Shown piece by piece: positions 27,101 through 39,100 of a stretch of DNA of 64,000 nucleotides; the stretch's first letter is position 1; the number at the start of each line of letters is the position of its first letter. Position numbers and translations under genes: made by a program. Origin of the DNA: Himantopus leucocephalus. Taxonomy: Eukaryota; Chordata; Aves; Charadriiformes; Recurvirostridae. The notes under the pieces are model-generated. The model was not told the DNA's origin. It did not search any database and worked only from the letters and a program-made list of their open reading frames with translations. Location of the stretch: NCBI GenBank assembly GCA_003993805.1, contig RSEF01000002.1, forward strand, positions 9,827,831 through 9,891,830, read 5' to 3'.

Positions 27101-30100
27101 TATTTAAGGGGAATTGGTCTGGATAACTCGTCCATACAACTGCATTTCAAAAGACTAGTCACAAAAAATATTTCCCAAAACACTCACTTAATATTATGGC
27201 GTAATGCACAAAGCATCTACTTCTGGATCACCCTGGGGACTGAATCTATATTTGAATCCCCGGTACAAAGTGTAATGACAGACTTCCCATTTTCCAGTGC
27301 AGTTTTTTTTTTCCTGAGTTGTCCAAGTGGTTAAAAGTACAAGTGTTTCAATGTTAAACAAAATGCCTAGAGAAGTTAAAGCATTTCAAACAGCACTGAA
27401 CACGTTTGTTTGTTTACTAAAACTCTTAGTAAGGTTATTTTTCTCCTTTTATTTTTTTTTTTTTAGCATTTCTGAAGGTGATAGGAAAACATTTCCCACG
27501 GAGTTAAACAGACTTTGTAGACAACTACTGTGTTACACTTGAGAGAAGGAAAGATGTTAAGAAATGCAGCTAGTTTAAGGGAGAAGTTGGGTGCATTTCC
27601 CAACGCAGGCATTTTCTAAGATGCCTCAAAAATCCCTCTTTTTTCCCCTTGGTAACTGAGGCACAAGAACTAATGCATTAGTCGTTATTTTTAGTTCAAT
27701 GTCTGGTTTCTACCCACTTTTCTTAAGTACTTGTGGTTTACTAGTTCAGGGACTGATGGGGTAAACTAATTGCCACCAGTCTTTCAGCACCAGTGGACTG
27801 TGTGCAAACTTTGTATCGGGTTACACGAGAAAATTAGTTGAATAGTCCCATCTTAGCTTCTAATGAACTTCTGTCAATATCAAACAGCTACGGCCACCTG
27901 GAAAAAAATGACAGGCTGCTCTTGACAGACCTAGGACTAAAATAGCTCAGGTATTACAGGTCAGAGAGGCACTGAGAAAAATCATGCAAGGTGGGAAATG
28001 TAGAGAAATGTCAACTGAACAGGGCACTTGTGTCTATTTCAGTATCCTGCCTCTGGCAGTAGCATATAGAGATATATTTATATATTTTAAACAAATGAAT
28101 TTAATACTCATGAAAGATAGTAGTTCAAACTCCGTGCCCTTTCAATCCTTGGACACTTGCTGAAACAGCAAAGAAGTCTCAAATAACCATTCATTTTCCT
28201 GATGTCAAATCTTCCATAGGTTTGAAAGTATGTTTCAAATATAATACACAGCATGTTCTTAGACACCATTTTAGAGAAGATTAAATTGCTTTTGGTTGTA
28301 AATTCCAATGCTATACCTGAAAAGATGAAGAAGCAATTCCCATATTGATTATTTAGGAGAATTATAATGTAATTTTTCCCAGGAGACCAGTTTTTAAAAG
28401 GTAAATGGCATACTAATCTAGTGATTGCCAAAAACTGCTCACTAGTTCATATCAATTTTGGCAGCACCTCAGTATCCTTGAAATAGTTATTTGTGGTATA
28501 AACATTAAGGGGAAAAAACTCAATACCTGTATCACAGGCTGAATTAGTATTTCCTAGTACATCTACATACAGTCCTCCAGTATTTGTAAATTGATTATAC
28601 TCAAATTTGGACATGCATTCAGCCAAAAAGTACTCCTTACAACTCAAAATTTATTTCAGAATAGTACACAAAAAAGAGAGAACACACAACATGCAAGCAA
28701 CTAAACGACATGGGATTCAAATGCCACAAAAGGCACAGCTGAACACCAACTGAACAATATCCACAGCAGGTATGCACAGAGGCTCACATAACCGTTTTAC
28801 GGGTTTTGGTAAGACTGAGCCCTTCTTAATCATTTACAAAGCTTCAAAGACTAAAATAGTAGAAATTTGTTTGAAACAACACTGACTTGAAAGTAACTAT
28901 TTTGTTGAATCAAGATTCAAGGCTGGGCATGGAGATGGTAACCACTGTAAGAGATTTTTTGCCTTTGAGACATCAAAGGAATAATCCAATGACAGGATTC
29001 TTCAAGAGTGCTTCAAGTCACTTTCAGGCTGAAGTAGCTGGCTACTAAAACTCTTATACACGCTACTTTATTCACATGAACATTTCACATCAGTTTACAA
29101 GAGATTTGAGTCTGAGAAAGTACTGGTATACTTGATGCATTTCAAGACTAACTCAAACCAAAAAGATGTTGAGAAAGTGTATTTCTATGATCTGCAGTTA
29201 GAAAAAGTGTCCCTGGTGCTGACAATTAGATATACGTGAGCTTAATCCTGCCATCAAGTTAGAATGGAAAAAAAAAATTTCTTCATGATATTTTCCATCT
29301 TTTCAGCACGAAGCTAAAAATATTTTTTCCCCATCTCTTAACAGAACTTTCCGCAGAAGCCAAAGCCGTATTACTTGAATTTGAAGAGAGGGAAAGGAAA
29401 TTTCAACAGGGATGGTATGGCTCAAGGAGAGGAGGGCAAAGAGGAAGTTCGGTTATGTCCCGTGGAATGGGAGAACAAAGGAGAGAATAATGATAGGGGA
29501 AGAATGAAGGATCACAGATTTGTTGACTGTTTCACAGGGAGGGAGTAGAGGCATCTACAATAGTTTAAAAATAATTTTTGCTTTTCACAGAACAAGAAGC
29601 GTTGCTTCGGAAATGTTAGAGAAACATACAGAAGGCACAAATCCAAGACTAAAGGACTTTTGGACTGCTTCCAGATAATCTGTCCTAATGCATAATTTGG
29701 TGGGAAGCACTGATTTTATTAGACAGGAAAAAGTGAAATAATCTCTACAACGCAGCTACTATGAAGCCATCTGTGAGAAGCCTAATAGATCTCTACCAAC
29801 TGGCAACATCCAACCCTGCCAAATTCCTACCTTTCATTGGTCAAATAAATGAAGCAAAGATAGCACTGGCTTGGAGTTCTGCTGATTTGAAGGGGAAAAA
29901 ATACAGAAAACCTAATGGTAAATAAGTATATATGTATTTCTTTGCTTTGTCTAGTCCTAACGGAATCACAAATTAGAGCTATATACATATCTTACTTTTT
30001 TTATCCTCTTAGGGATTAAACAATTCCCAAATAACTAGTAATGTTAACAGCTCTGCTGAGAGCTGCCCTAAAAAGCATAGCCCAAAGAGTGCTTGTGTTA

Positions 30101-33100
30101 AGTTACGGAAAAAATGTACTTGCAGGCTCTGAATCAAACAATCACAAATGTGGCACTGAAGGAGAACTGAGGGCATGTATCTTGTCAAGTAAGGAGAGCA
30201 GCTGGTAACTTTCACAGAGCAATTACAGTGCAAGGAGCACCTCAGTGTACTCTCACTGAAATAGGTGGGTGGTCATTCTGTGAATGCTTGGCTGAAGCTG
30301 AAATGATGTGGGAAATTATAAACTGCAGTACTTACCTAGTTTTGAAAACTGACATTTGCTACTTTTAAAAAGCACATTCTCTTTTCAGTTTGCACTTTCA
30401 CTGCTCTTTGCAGGCTTTACAGTAGAGTAACAAAGATGATAAAGAAGCCGAAAAGGCTTTACTATTTCAGCTGGCCACGGTCCAAAAACATTAAGTCTTA
30501 CTTCGGGCAAAACATTTGTTTCAAGCTTAAGGAAAAAATACCAGCCTGAAGCACATTCCTATGCAGCGATAAACAAACAAACTGTTGCTTCTCTGGCAAT
30601 GAATAAGATGTCATGTTCACATGACTGGGAAGGCGTTCAGAAAACTCACCTTGTACAGGTGTCACTACCGTCCCCTTGAAATGTGGATTTATGTGTATGT
30701 TCTTCGGTTGCTGAGGTGTCACTGGAGGTGGAGTCATCATTATTCTAGGTGTTTCTATCTGAGGGGGCATATGTAGCCCTGGAGGAGGAGAAGAATGATG
30801 CTGATGCTGTAAAGGAAGCAGAGATTGTAACTGTTGCTGCTGCTGCTGTTGTTGCTGTTGTTGTTGCTGCTGCTGCTGTTGTTGCTGCTGTTGCTGCTGC
30901 TGGAACAGACTCCTAACAGGTTGCTGGTGTGTTGGAATTAACCTCTGTGAATGAGTCTAAAGTCAGACAAAAGAATAAAATCAATAGGCTTTAAAGTTAA
31001 AATATCCTGACATAAACCACCACAAAACCAAGACACCTTTGGAGAACAATTAAGGCCAAATATGAACAGAAAAATTTCCATATCATCAACTGGAACTGTC
31101 AAGAACCATCAGCACAGGAAAGCAAAGGAACAATCGAAGACGTTTATGTGAAGGAGGATGGCAAAGAACAAGGAAGCACACAGGGAATGCAGACATTCAT
31201 TCACTTATTTCTAACAGGGAAACAATTTAGTTTCATATGTAAGGTTCTGCATGTGTCACTGGAAACTGTCATCAACTGCAATAAGGTACATTTGATGATC
31301 ACTAGAGATTTGAGTCCTAGTACCAAAACAAATCCACTAACTTTTGCTTAAGGAGCCTCTCTGAGAAAACAGACCTAACAGTAGCAACAAAAGTAAAAAT
31401 ACAAATTAAGTTAGATTAAGATATCAGTGCAGCCCACCTATCCGTATTGTGTTAAGAAAAAACTACTTTAAAGATACCTTTCAAAGGTACCTTTTGTAAC
31501 ACAGAAGAAAGTCTCTTGCTGCTCAACACTCTCAAACAAAACCAGCCAAAATCAGTTATACTAAAAAAAAAAAATTATCATGTTTCTCTTCAGAGACATT
31601 CTTCTGCTTCTGAACTCACTGATACTAGGTATCAATCCTAGTCCAGTAACTTCCAAATAGTAGTGCAAGAAGAGTCCCAAACAGGCAACCTTTTAGTAAC
31701 AAAGATGTGACACATCATTTTTTTCAGCAGCCATATACACAAAGCAGAGCAGCTACAAAGTATGCACAAGAAAATATTGTGATGAGCACGTTTACAACAT
31801 TTAAGATCAAAATAACTAGCAAAGACTGCAGCAATACAGAAAAAAAAATATTCCACCTTAGCTGTTTTAAAAGCACGAAATACTCTACTGCAGGGCTCTC
31901 AGCCTCTGAGATATCCACCAACTCCTGCTAGTGATCAGCACCTAGAGTTATTGCTGTTGGAAAAAATCCCCTTTGTTTAATACAGATGACCTTGTCCTGC
32001 AAAGACATACACAGGCTTTGTTCTACAATCTCAGCTTCCAGTACATTTTATAACAGTTAACAGTAAGTGTGGGCTACCTCTTGCTGTGGGGTTTTTTGGA
32101 TGGAAAAAGCAACATCTTTTAGTTTGTGATACAAAGCACGGGGCAGAAGGGAAGAGTAACAAAGCTAAATTTCATCTGAAATCCCAACATACTAATTTAT
32201 CTAGTGGTGATTACCTTCCTAGGGTTCTATTTGCCTCCATAGTAGCATGGCAGGTATACAAATAGATTTTTTTAGAAGTATGAGGAAAAATATTAGTTTG
32301 ACATAAACCAAGAAATATTTTACAGAATCGTATTTTTTAAAACTAAATTACTATTAATAATGTGGGACTGAACATGTTTCCATGTTGCATGTAGAGCACT
32401 TTTCGGAGGAATTAACTTTTTCTTCCATCCTTATGCAAACCAGTAGATAAGCCTGACTGCGTTGTATAAGTCGAAATCCACTTTTCATTTGGAGGCCTTG
32501 AGATTCCTCGAGTTGAGGCCAGTAACAGGATTAAGCATATACTTTCACAATCGCCACGTTATGCAAAACCTATCTTGCCTAACAGTGCCCAGAAAGAGCA
32601 AAAGGTGCACACTGGAATATATATTCCACCTTTGTAAAGATTCACAATTTAGAATGCACTTCGTCATATTTTCCTGAAAGTATGTTCAAAGAATACTAAG
32701 GATTAAAAGGTACCATTGTCGATGGCTGGTTTGGCAGCAGTGCAGGCCTGTGATCCTTCATTCTTCCCCTATCATTGTCTCTCCTTTGTTCTCCCATTCC
32801 GTGGCACATAACCGAACCTCCTCTTCGGCCTCCTCTCCTTGAGCCATACCGTCCCTGCTTAAGTTGCCTTTCCCTCTCTTCAAATTCAAGTAATGCTGCT
32901 TTGGCTTCTGCAGAAAGTTCTGTTAAGAGAGAGAGGTGGGGAAAAAATATTTTAGCTTCGTGCTGAAAAGATGGAAAATACCATGAAAAAAACATTGCTA
33001 GAACTACAGAAGCATCCCTGCAACTAACATAAAATTTGCAGGCACTTTGATCTCCTTTAGGTGGCATGTTAACATTTCATTAAAGACATCTTTAAAAAGG

Positions 33101-36100
33101 CAAAAGCACACAGATACTTGTATCTGTTGCACAGACAAAAAGCAGCAGGTAAATGAAACAAACATGAACAAAAATGTTGGGTTTTTTTTTTAAATGCTAT
33201 TGAAGTTTGCCTTACGCTGTAAGAGGAGGCTGTGGATCCTCTCACATTTGTGTTATCTTAAACAACATTATCACTTATCTGCAGAGATGTCAGACAATGA
33301 AACCCCCACTAAACTTTACAGTAAAGGATATGTTGAGATTTTATGCATCAGACTTTTGTGCATTGGCCTGTTCCAAAGAAAGACCTTCTGGTCACTGAAG
33401 TGTTTTTCCGGTATGTAACTACTTAATATTATTCTATTGTATGTGGTTCAAGAACCAGCTGTACTTTATAAGTGATAATTCCACTTATGAGAGAGCACAC
33501 TTTAAAATCTGTGCTGAGGTGAAGTCAAATACATGGCTACTGATAACACCCATGCAACTCACATCACAGGTAAACACCAGAGAACAGATGTTACTCAATG
33601 AAGACTGCCAAATTTGCTTGAAACCTGGGACAGTGCTGATAACATTGAGAGAAAACCATGCAGTAGCAGACCCAGGTAATCAAATTACTTGGAAATACAG
33701 AGAAAGTTTACAACAAACTTCAGGAAACACAACATGACAGTATGAGCAGTGCCACTCACCAGGTTTCAGTTACTTAAAGGGGATGAACTAACCCAAACAC
33801 GCATCTGAAGATTCTGCCATGTGCCAGTCAGATCCCTTGATACCTCTAAAACTGACTTCTGCCTCTAATAGGGCAGAATTAAACTACTCTACAAGAAACA
33901 CACTCCTGGCAAATAAAAACATATTTTGAATTCATATAAATGGCAATTAGTACAAGAATTCCAGTTTCTCATTTAAGAAGTCTGCTCTTAAAGGAGACTG
34001 AGTACAGGGACCACTTTTCAGGAGAAAGTGTTTTTACTTGCTAATACTACATATAGTGGCTATAATATCCGAAGATCAGAATAAAAATAGCTTGCATCCA
34101 GCAGCTGAGACACTACTACAACATCTCCACATGTCTACATATCCTCCGTCAAGAATACGTAACTAAAGCAATTAGAAAACTATTAAAATTTCTTGTGAGT
34201 CTAACAGCCAAAGCTACTTAAACCACCATCTTAAACATCTTCATAAGTAATCTCAATTAGTCTTTGAAGTTGAGGATTGTCAGAAGGGCAGAAAAGGGTG
34301 AGTGCTGCACATTCCCACTGTGGCAGTTGTTCTTACTTGGCTATAAAAACTACCTGCATGACTGAGCTGCAAAGACTGTAAATTTACATGTCCCATTTTT
34401 CAGAGGTATTCAGCATATCCAGAGAGCAGGGGCTTTTTGATTTATTTTTTTTAAAAAAAAAAAGTTTAGAACTTGCTGACTGTCTGAGAACACAGCAAAC
34501 ATGACAGACTCCTAAAAGCCCAGGATTTGTCATATAGATTCCTATTTCAATTCTGCATGTTGGTGATGAGACAAATTTCTCTACCCTCTGATCCTTTTCT
34601 CTCCCTCTCTGACACCACAATTAAGTGGCATAAAGCCTTAATTTACAACCACACAGGATACTTTTATGAAATGCTACCTCTGCCCTAGTACCTGCCTCGA
34701 GAGATCAGCAGAGCCCAAGACAATCAGGCTTTATCAAGAAAATCACATAGCACGCTTAGAAAGGGGCAAAGAATCACACTCCCTCAAGTCTTAGTATGGT
34801 ATTAAATGTGCACACTATGGATTTCTGAGGAAAATGAAGACAAAGATACTCTTGTCCAAAGCAATCAAAAGCATTAGATGTGACTAAAACAACCACCTTA
34901 TCCATCCTTAGCTGCCAGGGATGAAAAAAGTTGGTGTAATGGGAAAAACAGAAGTCTGATCTCAAGCCTCCTTCCTATCCACATCTGCAGGAAGTTCAGT
35001 ATCTTCACAGGCTTGTAAGTGTGAAAGGGCTAACATGGGCTTTTAGTTGGTCTGCAGAAAAAGAAACATCACCAGCTCCCACATACTTATGGGAAGAAAT
35101 GGTGCCATTACACTGCAAAGCAACAGCTCTCCTCCCTTTAACCAGAGAGGATCCAAATCCTGCAGGACATCCTGGGCACGCTGCTAAGTCTTCTTTTTTT
35201 ACCCCCAAGAATGGGACAGACAGGGCAACTTTTCTGCCATCTTGCACACTACAACCCCGCACTCAGCAAAGCAGTTTGGAAAGCAAAGTTCAGTCATTGC
35301 AACAAGCACCTACCACTGATATTCATTCAAGATAAGAAGCTATTTCCTATTAAACAGATTAGAAGTCACATGTCAGGGAAGCAATTCTTAATGAACTTGG
35401 GAACAGCACTAGGCTTCCTACAAGGCAAGATTATGTCCCAGTCTCTCAGCCTCTTGAGCACACATCGAAGGACATTGAATAGAAACAACTTTAGAAGAAA
35501 GAATGGGCTGCTCCAAACAAAATGACTTCAGAGGGCTGCACTGATTAAGCTTGGGGAAGGGATGACAGCATCCAGGGCAAAGCCAATCCTGATGATCTTC
35601 GATGTGCAGGTATTTGTCACTCCCTAAAATGCAAACGAATAAATTGTTTTCCTACTCATTTTACAATAAAGTTCTCAAACTTTAAAGGCTGTGTCTTTAC
35701 GGCACAGCCCACGGCACAGTCCACGTATTCAGTTTTTCAGCCAGTAAAGTGAAAACGTGTAACACTGACCTTGGAAAAAATATCCCAACCAAAACAAAAA
35801 CACCCATGAGTTCACTGCAGCAAGCATCATTACATTCACACCACATTTATGACCACAGAAGTAAATTTATTTTTTTTTAAATAAGGAATATAAGATTACA
35901 TTAACATCAAGCATACTTCCCCCACAACATGCCACTGAAGGCAACAGTGTCCTACCTGTGAAGAATTTTGCTTACACACAAAACTGCAGGTTCAGAGCCT
36001 TTGAGACAGACTGCAGAAGTGAAGACATGCAGTGAACTAAAGTCATTAATACCTCAAGTGATATTTCTATCAGTCACCATGCAGCAAAATATACAGTCAG

Positions 36101-39100
36101 CTCAATTATTAGGTGAGCTGTTTATCAAATTTGAAAGCCTTGTGCCACACAGAGATCGAGGAGAGGAAGTTTTGCAGGGAGGGGAGCAAGGAATATAGTC
36201 CCCGTCTTCCATGAAAGCAAGATCAGACTGCTAACTAGAAAAGAGGTAACGAGCAGAGGAAGAGATCATCTTTCCTTCCCTAGATGCTTCCAAAGCACAG
36301 CCAGGTATTCACATGAAAAGGCGCACTACTCCTCCCCAGCTAAGAGCCTGCGTGCATTGTGACCAAAACCCACTGAGCCAGGCTGGATGCTGCCATGCCC
36401 CCTGGACATTGCGCACAGGCTGCTGCGGCACACAGCCACCAGCTCCTGCCTACACCGACCCTGAGCGCAGGGCTCTGCAGCTACATCTGCCTTGGGTGGC
36501 TCCCCGAGAGCAACAGTATGAAGTATTCCCTGGTGTGAGAATCCCCGAATCCCTATTATCCTGGATAATGCAACGATTTACAACATAGATCACATTCCAG
36601 AAGAGCTATACATATGCATTTAGATACACATGCAATCGAAACTGAGAGCGAGGGAAAGTGTTCTCCTTTAACTTTTTTCTCCCCATCATCCAGACCTGCA
36701 ACCTGACTGCACTATGTGCTTCTACACACAGTGCGACAGCACAGCAGTGAAACCATTCATTTTAATTTCCTAGTCTTGCCTGAAGTCTCAGCCACTAGTT
36801 ATCAGAGTGAACATAAGCCAACTAAGCAGGACATAACAATTATTGGATGTGCTTGTACTTTTTGTTATCACCTTGCAAATGGCTCTGCATAAGTGCAGGG
36901 GCTTGTTTTTTAAATTAGGTACAGAGAGAATACTTCTGTTTGGTGATGACAAACAAAGCCATTTCTCTTCTTCACATTACTCAACACTTAACTAAATCCA
37001 GAGCATAGTGACAGTTCCAACGCTGGGAAGACTTCAACTACCTGCACTGAAAGACGTTATGTATTTCTCATCAAAGATGACAAGCTCAGTATCTACAGAA
37101 ATCAACTGAATATTTGCCCTACAATACCTCTTCTTTAAACTTTTCAAAAGCACTACTTACATTATCTTGGCTAACGAAATGTTTAGGAAGATCTCAGCTA
37201 TATTCATGAGAATACTCTATTTTTACATATTTTTTAACAGCACACACTTATTCTCATCTTGACTGTACAGTTCTCACACACACAGTTAATGCAGTGAATC
37301 AGCAATTATTTTTCTAGTGTCTCTAAGTGTCAAGATTAATTTCACTATCGCTGGTAATAAAATGGTTTCAAATGACATCTTTAATCAGCAAGTAAGAATG
37401 CACTCCTCCAATAGAGACAAGCTGTCACAAAAGGTCACCAAAATGTGACAGGATGGAAATTACGTTTGTAACTTCAACTGAAATGTTAATTCCTCTTTAA
37501 GTGTTTTCTTAACTATGTTCAGACTTTAAAGTAAGGAGAGGCAGCTCTGCAATAAAGTTTCATTTTTAAACCAGTAGCATCTGTAAAAATTTGCTCTATA
37601 ATCTCAAAAGCAAGCAGGTATTTATATGCAAGCAAGTATTTTTTGCTGTTTAACTACCCACCACATAATCATTTGGTCTCTTTATCAACAAATTAACATG
37701 AAAAACTAGTATGAATAGAAACCGTTTCACAACAGTAAGATCGTATTTTTTCCCAAAGATTAGTTTCAAAAAAAGCTCTTTAGATTATAAACTCATCCAC
37801 ATTTGCATCACCTTTTCCTTATATCTCAGAGCTACATCCCAAATCACTTAAAGTTACACTTACAAATAAATCTGATTCAAATCATTGTTCCTTTAACAGT
37901 CAAGTTCCACTACAAGTTTTCTCCTCATTGGCTTGTCTTGTTTTTACATTAAGCTAGAGTGTAAGTCCACAGATGCATGACAATACAGGCAATTGTCATT
38001 CACCCTGCAATTACATGCAGAGATTTAGCTATTCCAGTGCACTCTTGTTTTTAAAATACACTATTTTGTGAAGACACCAGCACCTTTTGTATAAGTAAGA
38101 TATGTTCTGTATCCAGTATGTAGAAATATGAGGAATGCACCTTGGCTAAAATATCCCTTGCCCACATAGACTACTCTGTGCCTCTAGAGGGTTCCCTTCA
38201 GTCTTATTCTAATCAGAATCCATTTCTGATTATTAAAACAATGCTGAATAAAGGCCCTTAATACACACTTTGCATGAAACTGCAAGTAAGAAGAGCTATT
38301 TGCTAAATATGAACAACAGATGAGAAAGATCTTGATTCAAAATCACACACTGACGTCTCACAGCACAACGTGGCCAACACGAATACTACTGTGAAAGTCT
38401 GGTTCAGCCTCTGCACCTAACTCCCTGCTGCTCATGAACAAGTCCTCTTGGCCACACCACCTTTGTTACAGAATTAAGGCCTCTCAATTTTTGCAGACAT
38501 AGTAAAAGCCCAAATTCCTTGCAACCGAATTATAGAATTAGTAGGGCATGCAACTAACGAGAAAAAACCTTAGAACTAACATCCTTTGCAAAGCAAGGCT
38601 TTTAAGGCAAGAAGAAAATTTCATCACGGTGAGTTCTGACAATCTAGGTGTGTGCTCCGGGAATGTAATTCCAAAATGCCCTGTTGTCCCAAAGACACTG
38701 ACTCACCTGAAAAGAAAGCAGAAGCACTCAGCTACCAAGCTCACACTGCGTGGCACCCATCTTAAAGCAATCCTGTGCAAAGAATTCATCCCTAGTCTGG
38801 CAAAGTTGAAGTATCATCAAAAAAATACATCTTCCCCCAGTGGTACCTGATTATTAGCCAACAGTATCTGATAATTTGCCTTCGTTACCAGTTCCCCTCT
38901 CTTGCATATCTTGACTCTCTTCAAAAGAACAGGCCTTTTTCGTCATAGTTTGAATTGCTAGTTTGGTTCAGTAGCAAAACTGTAAGAATGGTACACCTTT
39001 CTGAAAAAAAAAAATTTAATTCTTTCCCATCTCCCTAATACCACCTTTTTAATTTGACTTTTTATTATTACCACCACAAAGCCAACATGAAGAGGCAATA

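Noticed and set aside
27255..27345. tRNA-like words (a TTGAATCCCCGG box and a GTCCAAGTGGTTAAAAG box)
   Set aside because: The two boxes are in the wrong order for a tRNA gene on the plus strand, no cloverleaf forms, and no SINE structure surrounds them.
29341..29490. Alternative RBM33 exon inside intron 9
   Set aside because: It lies on the opposite strand to the gene, has no donor, and contains a stop.
29280..29517. Processed retrocopy of RBM33 mRNA
   Set aside because: About 65 bases of intron 7 and the splice acceptor are copied along with the exon, no neighbouring exon is present and there is no poly-A tail in the right orientation. A DNA duplication fits better.
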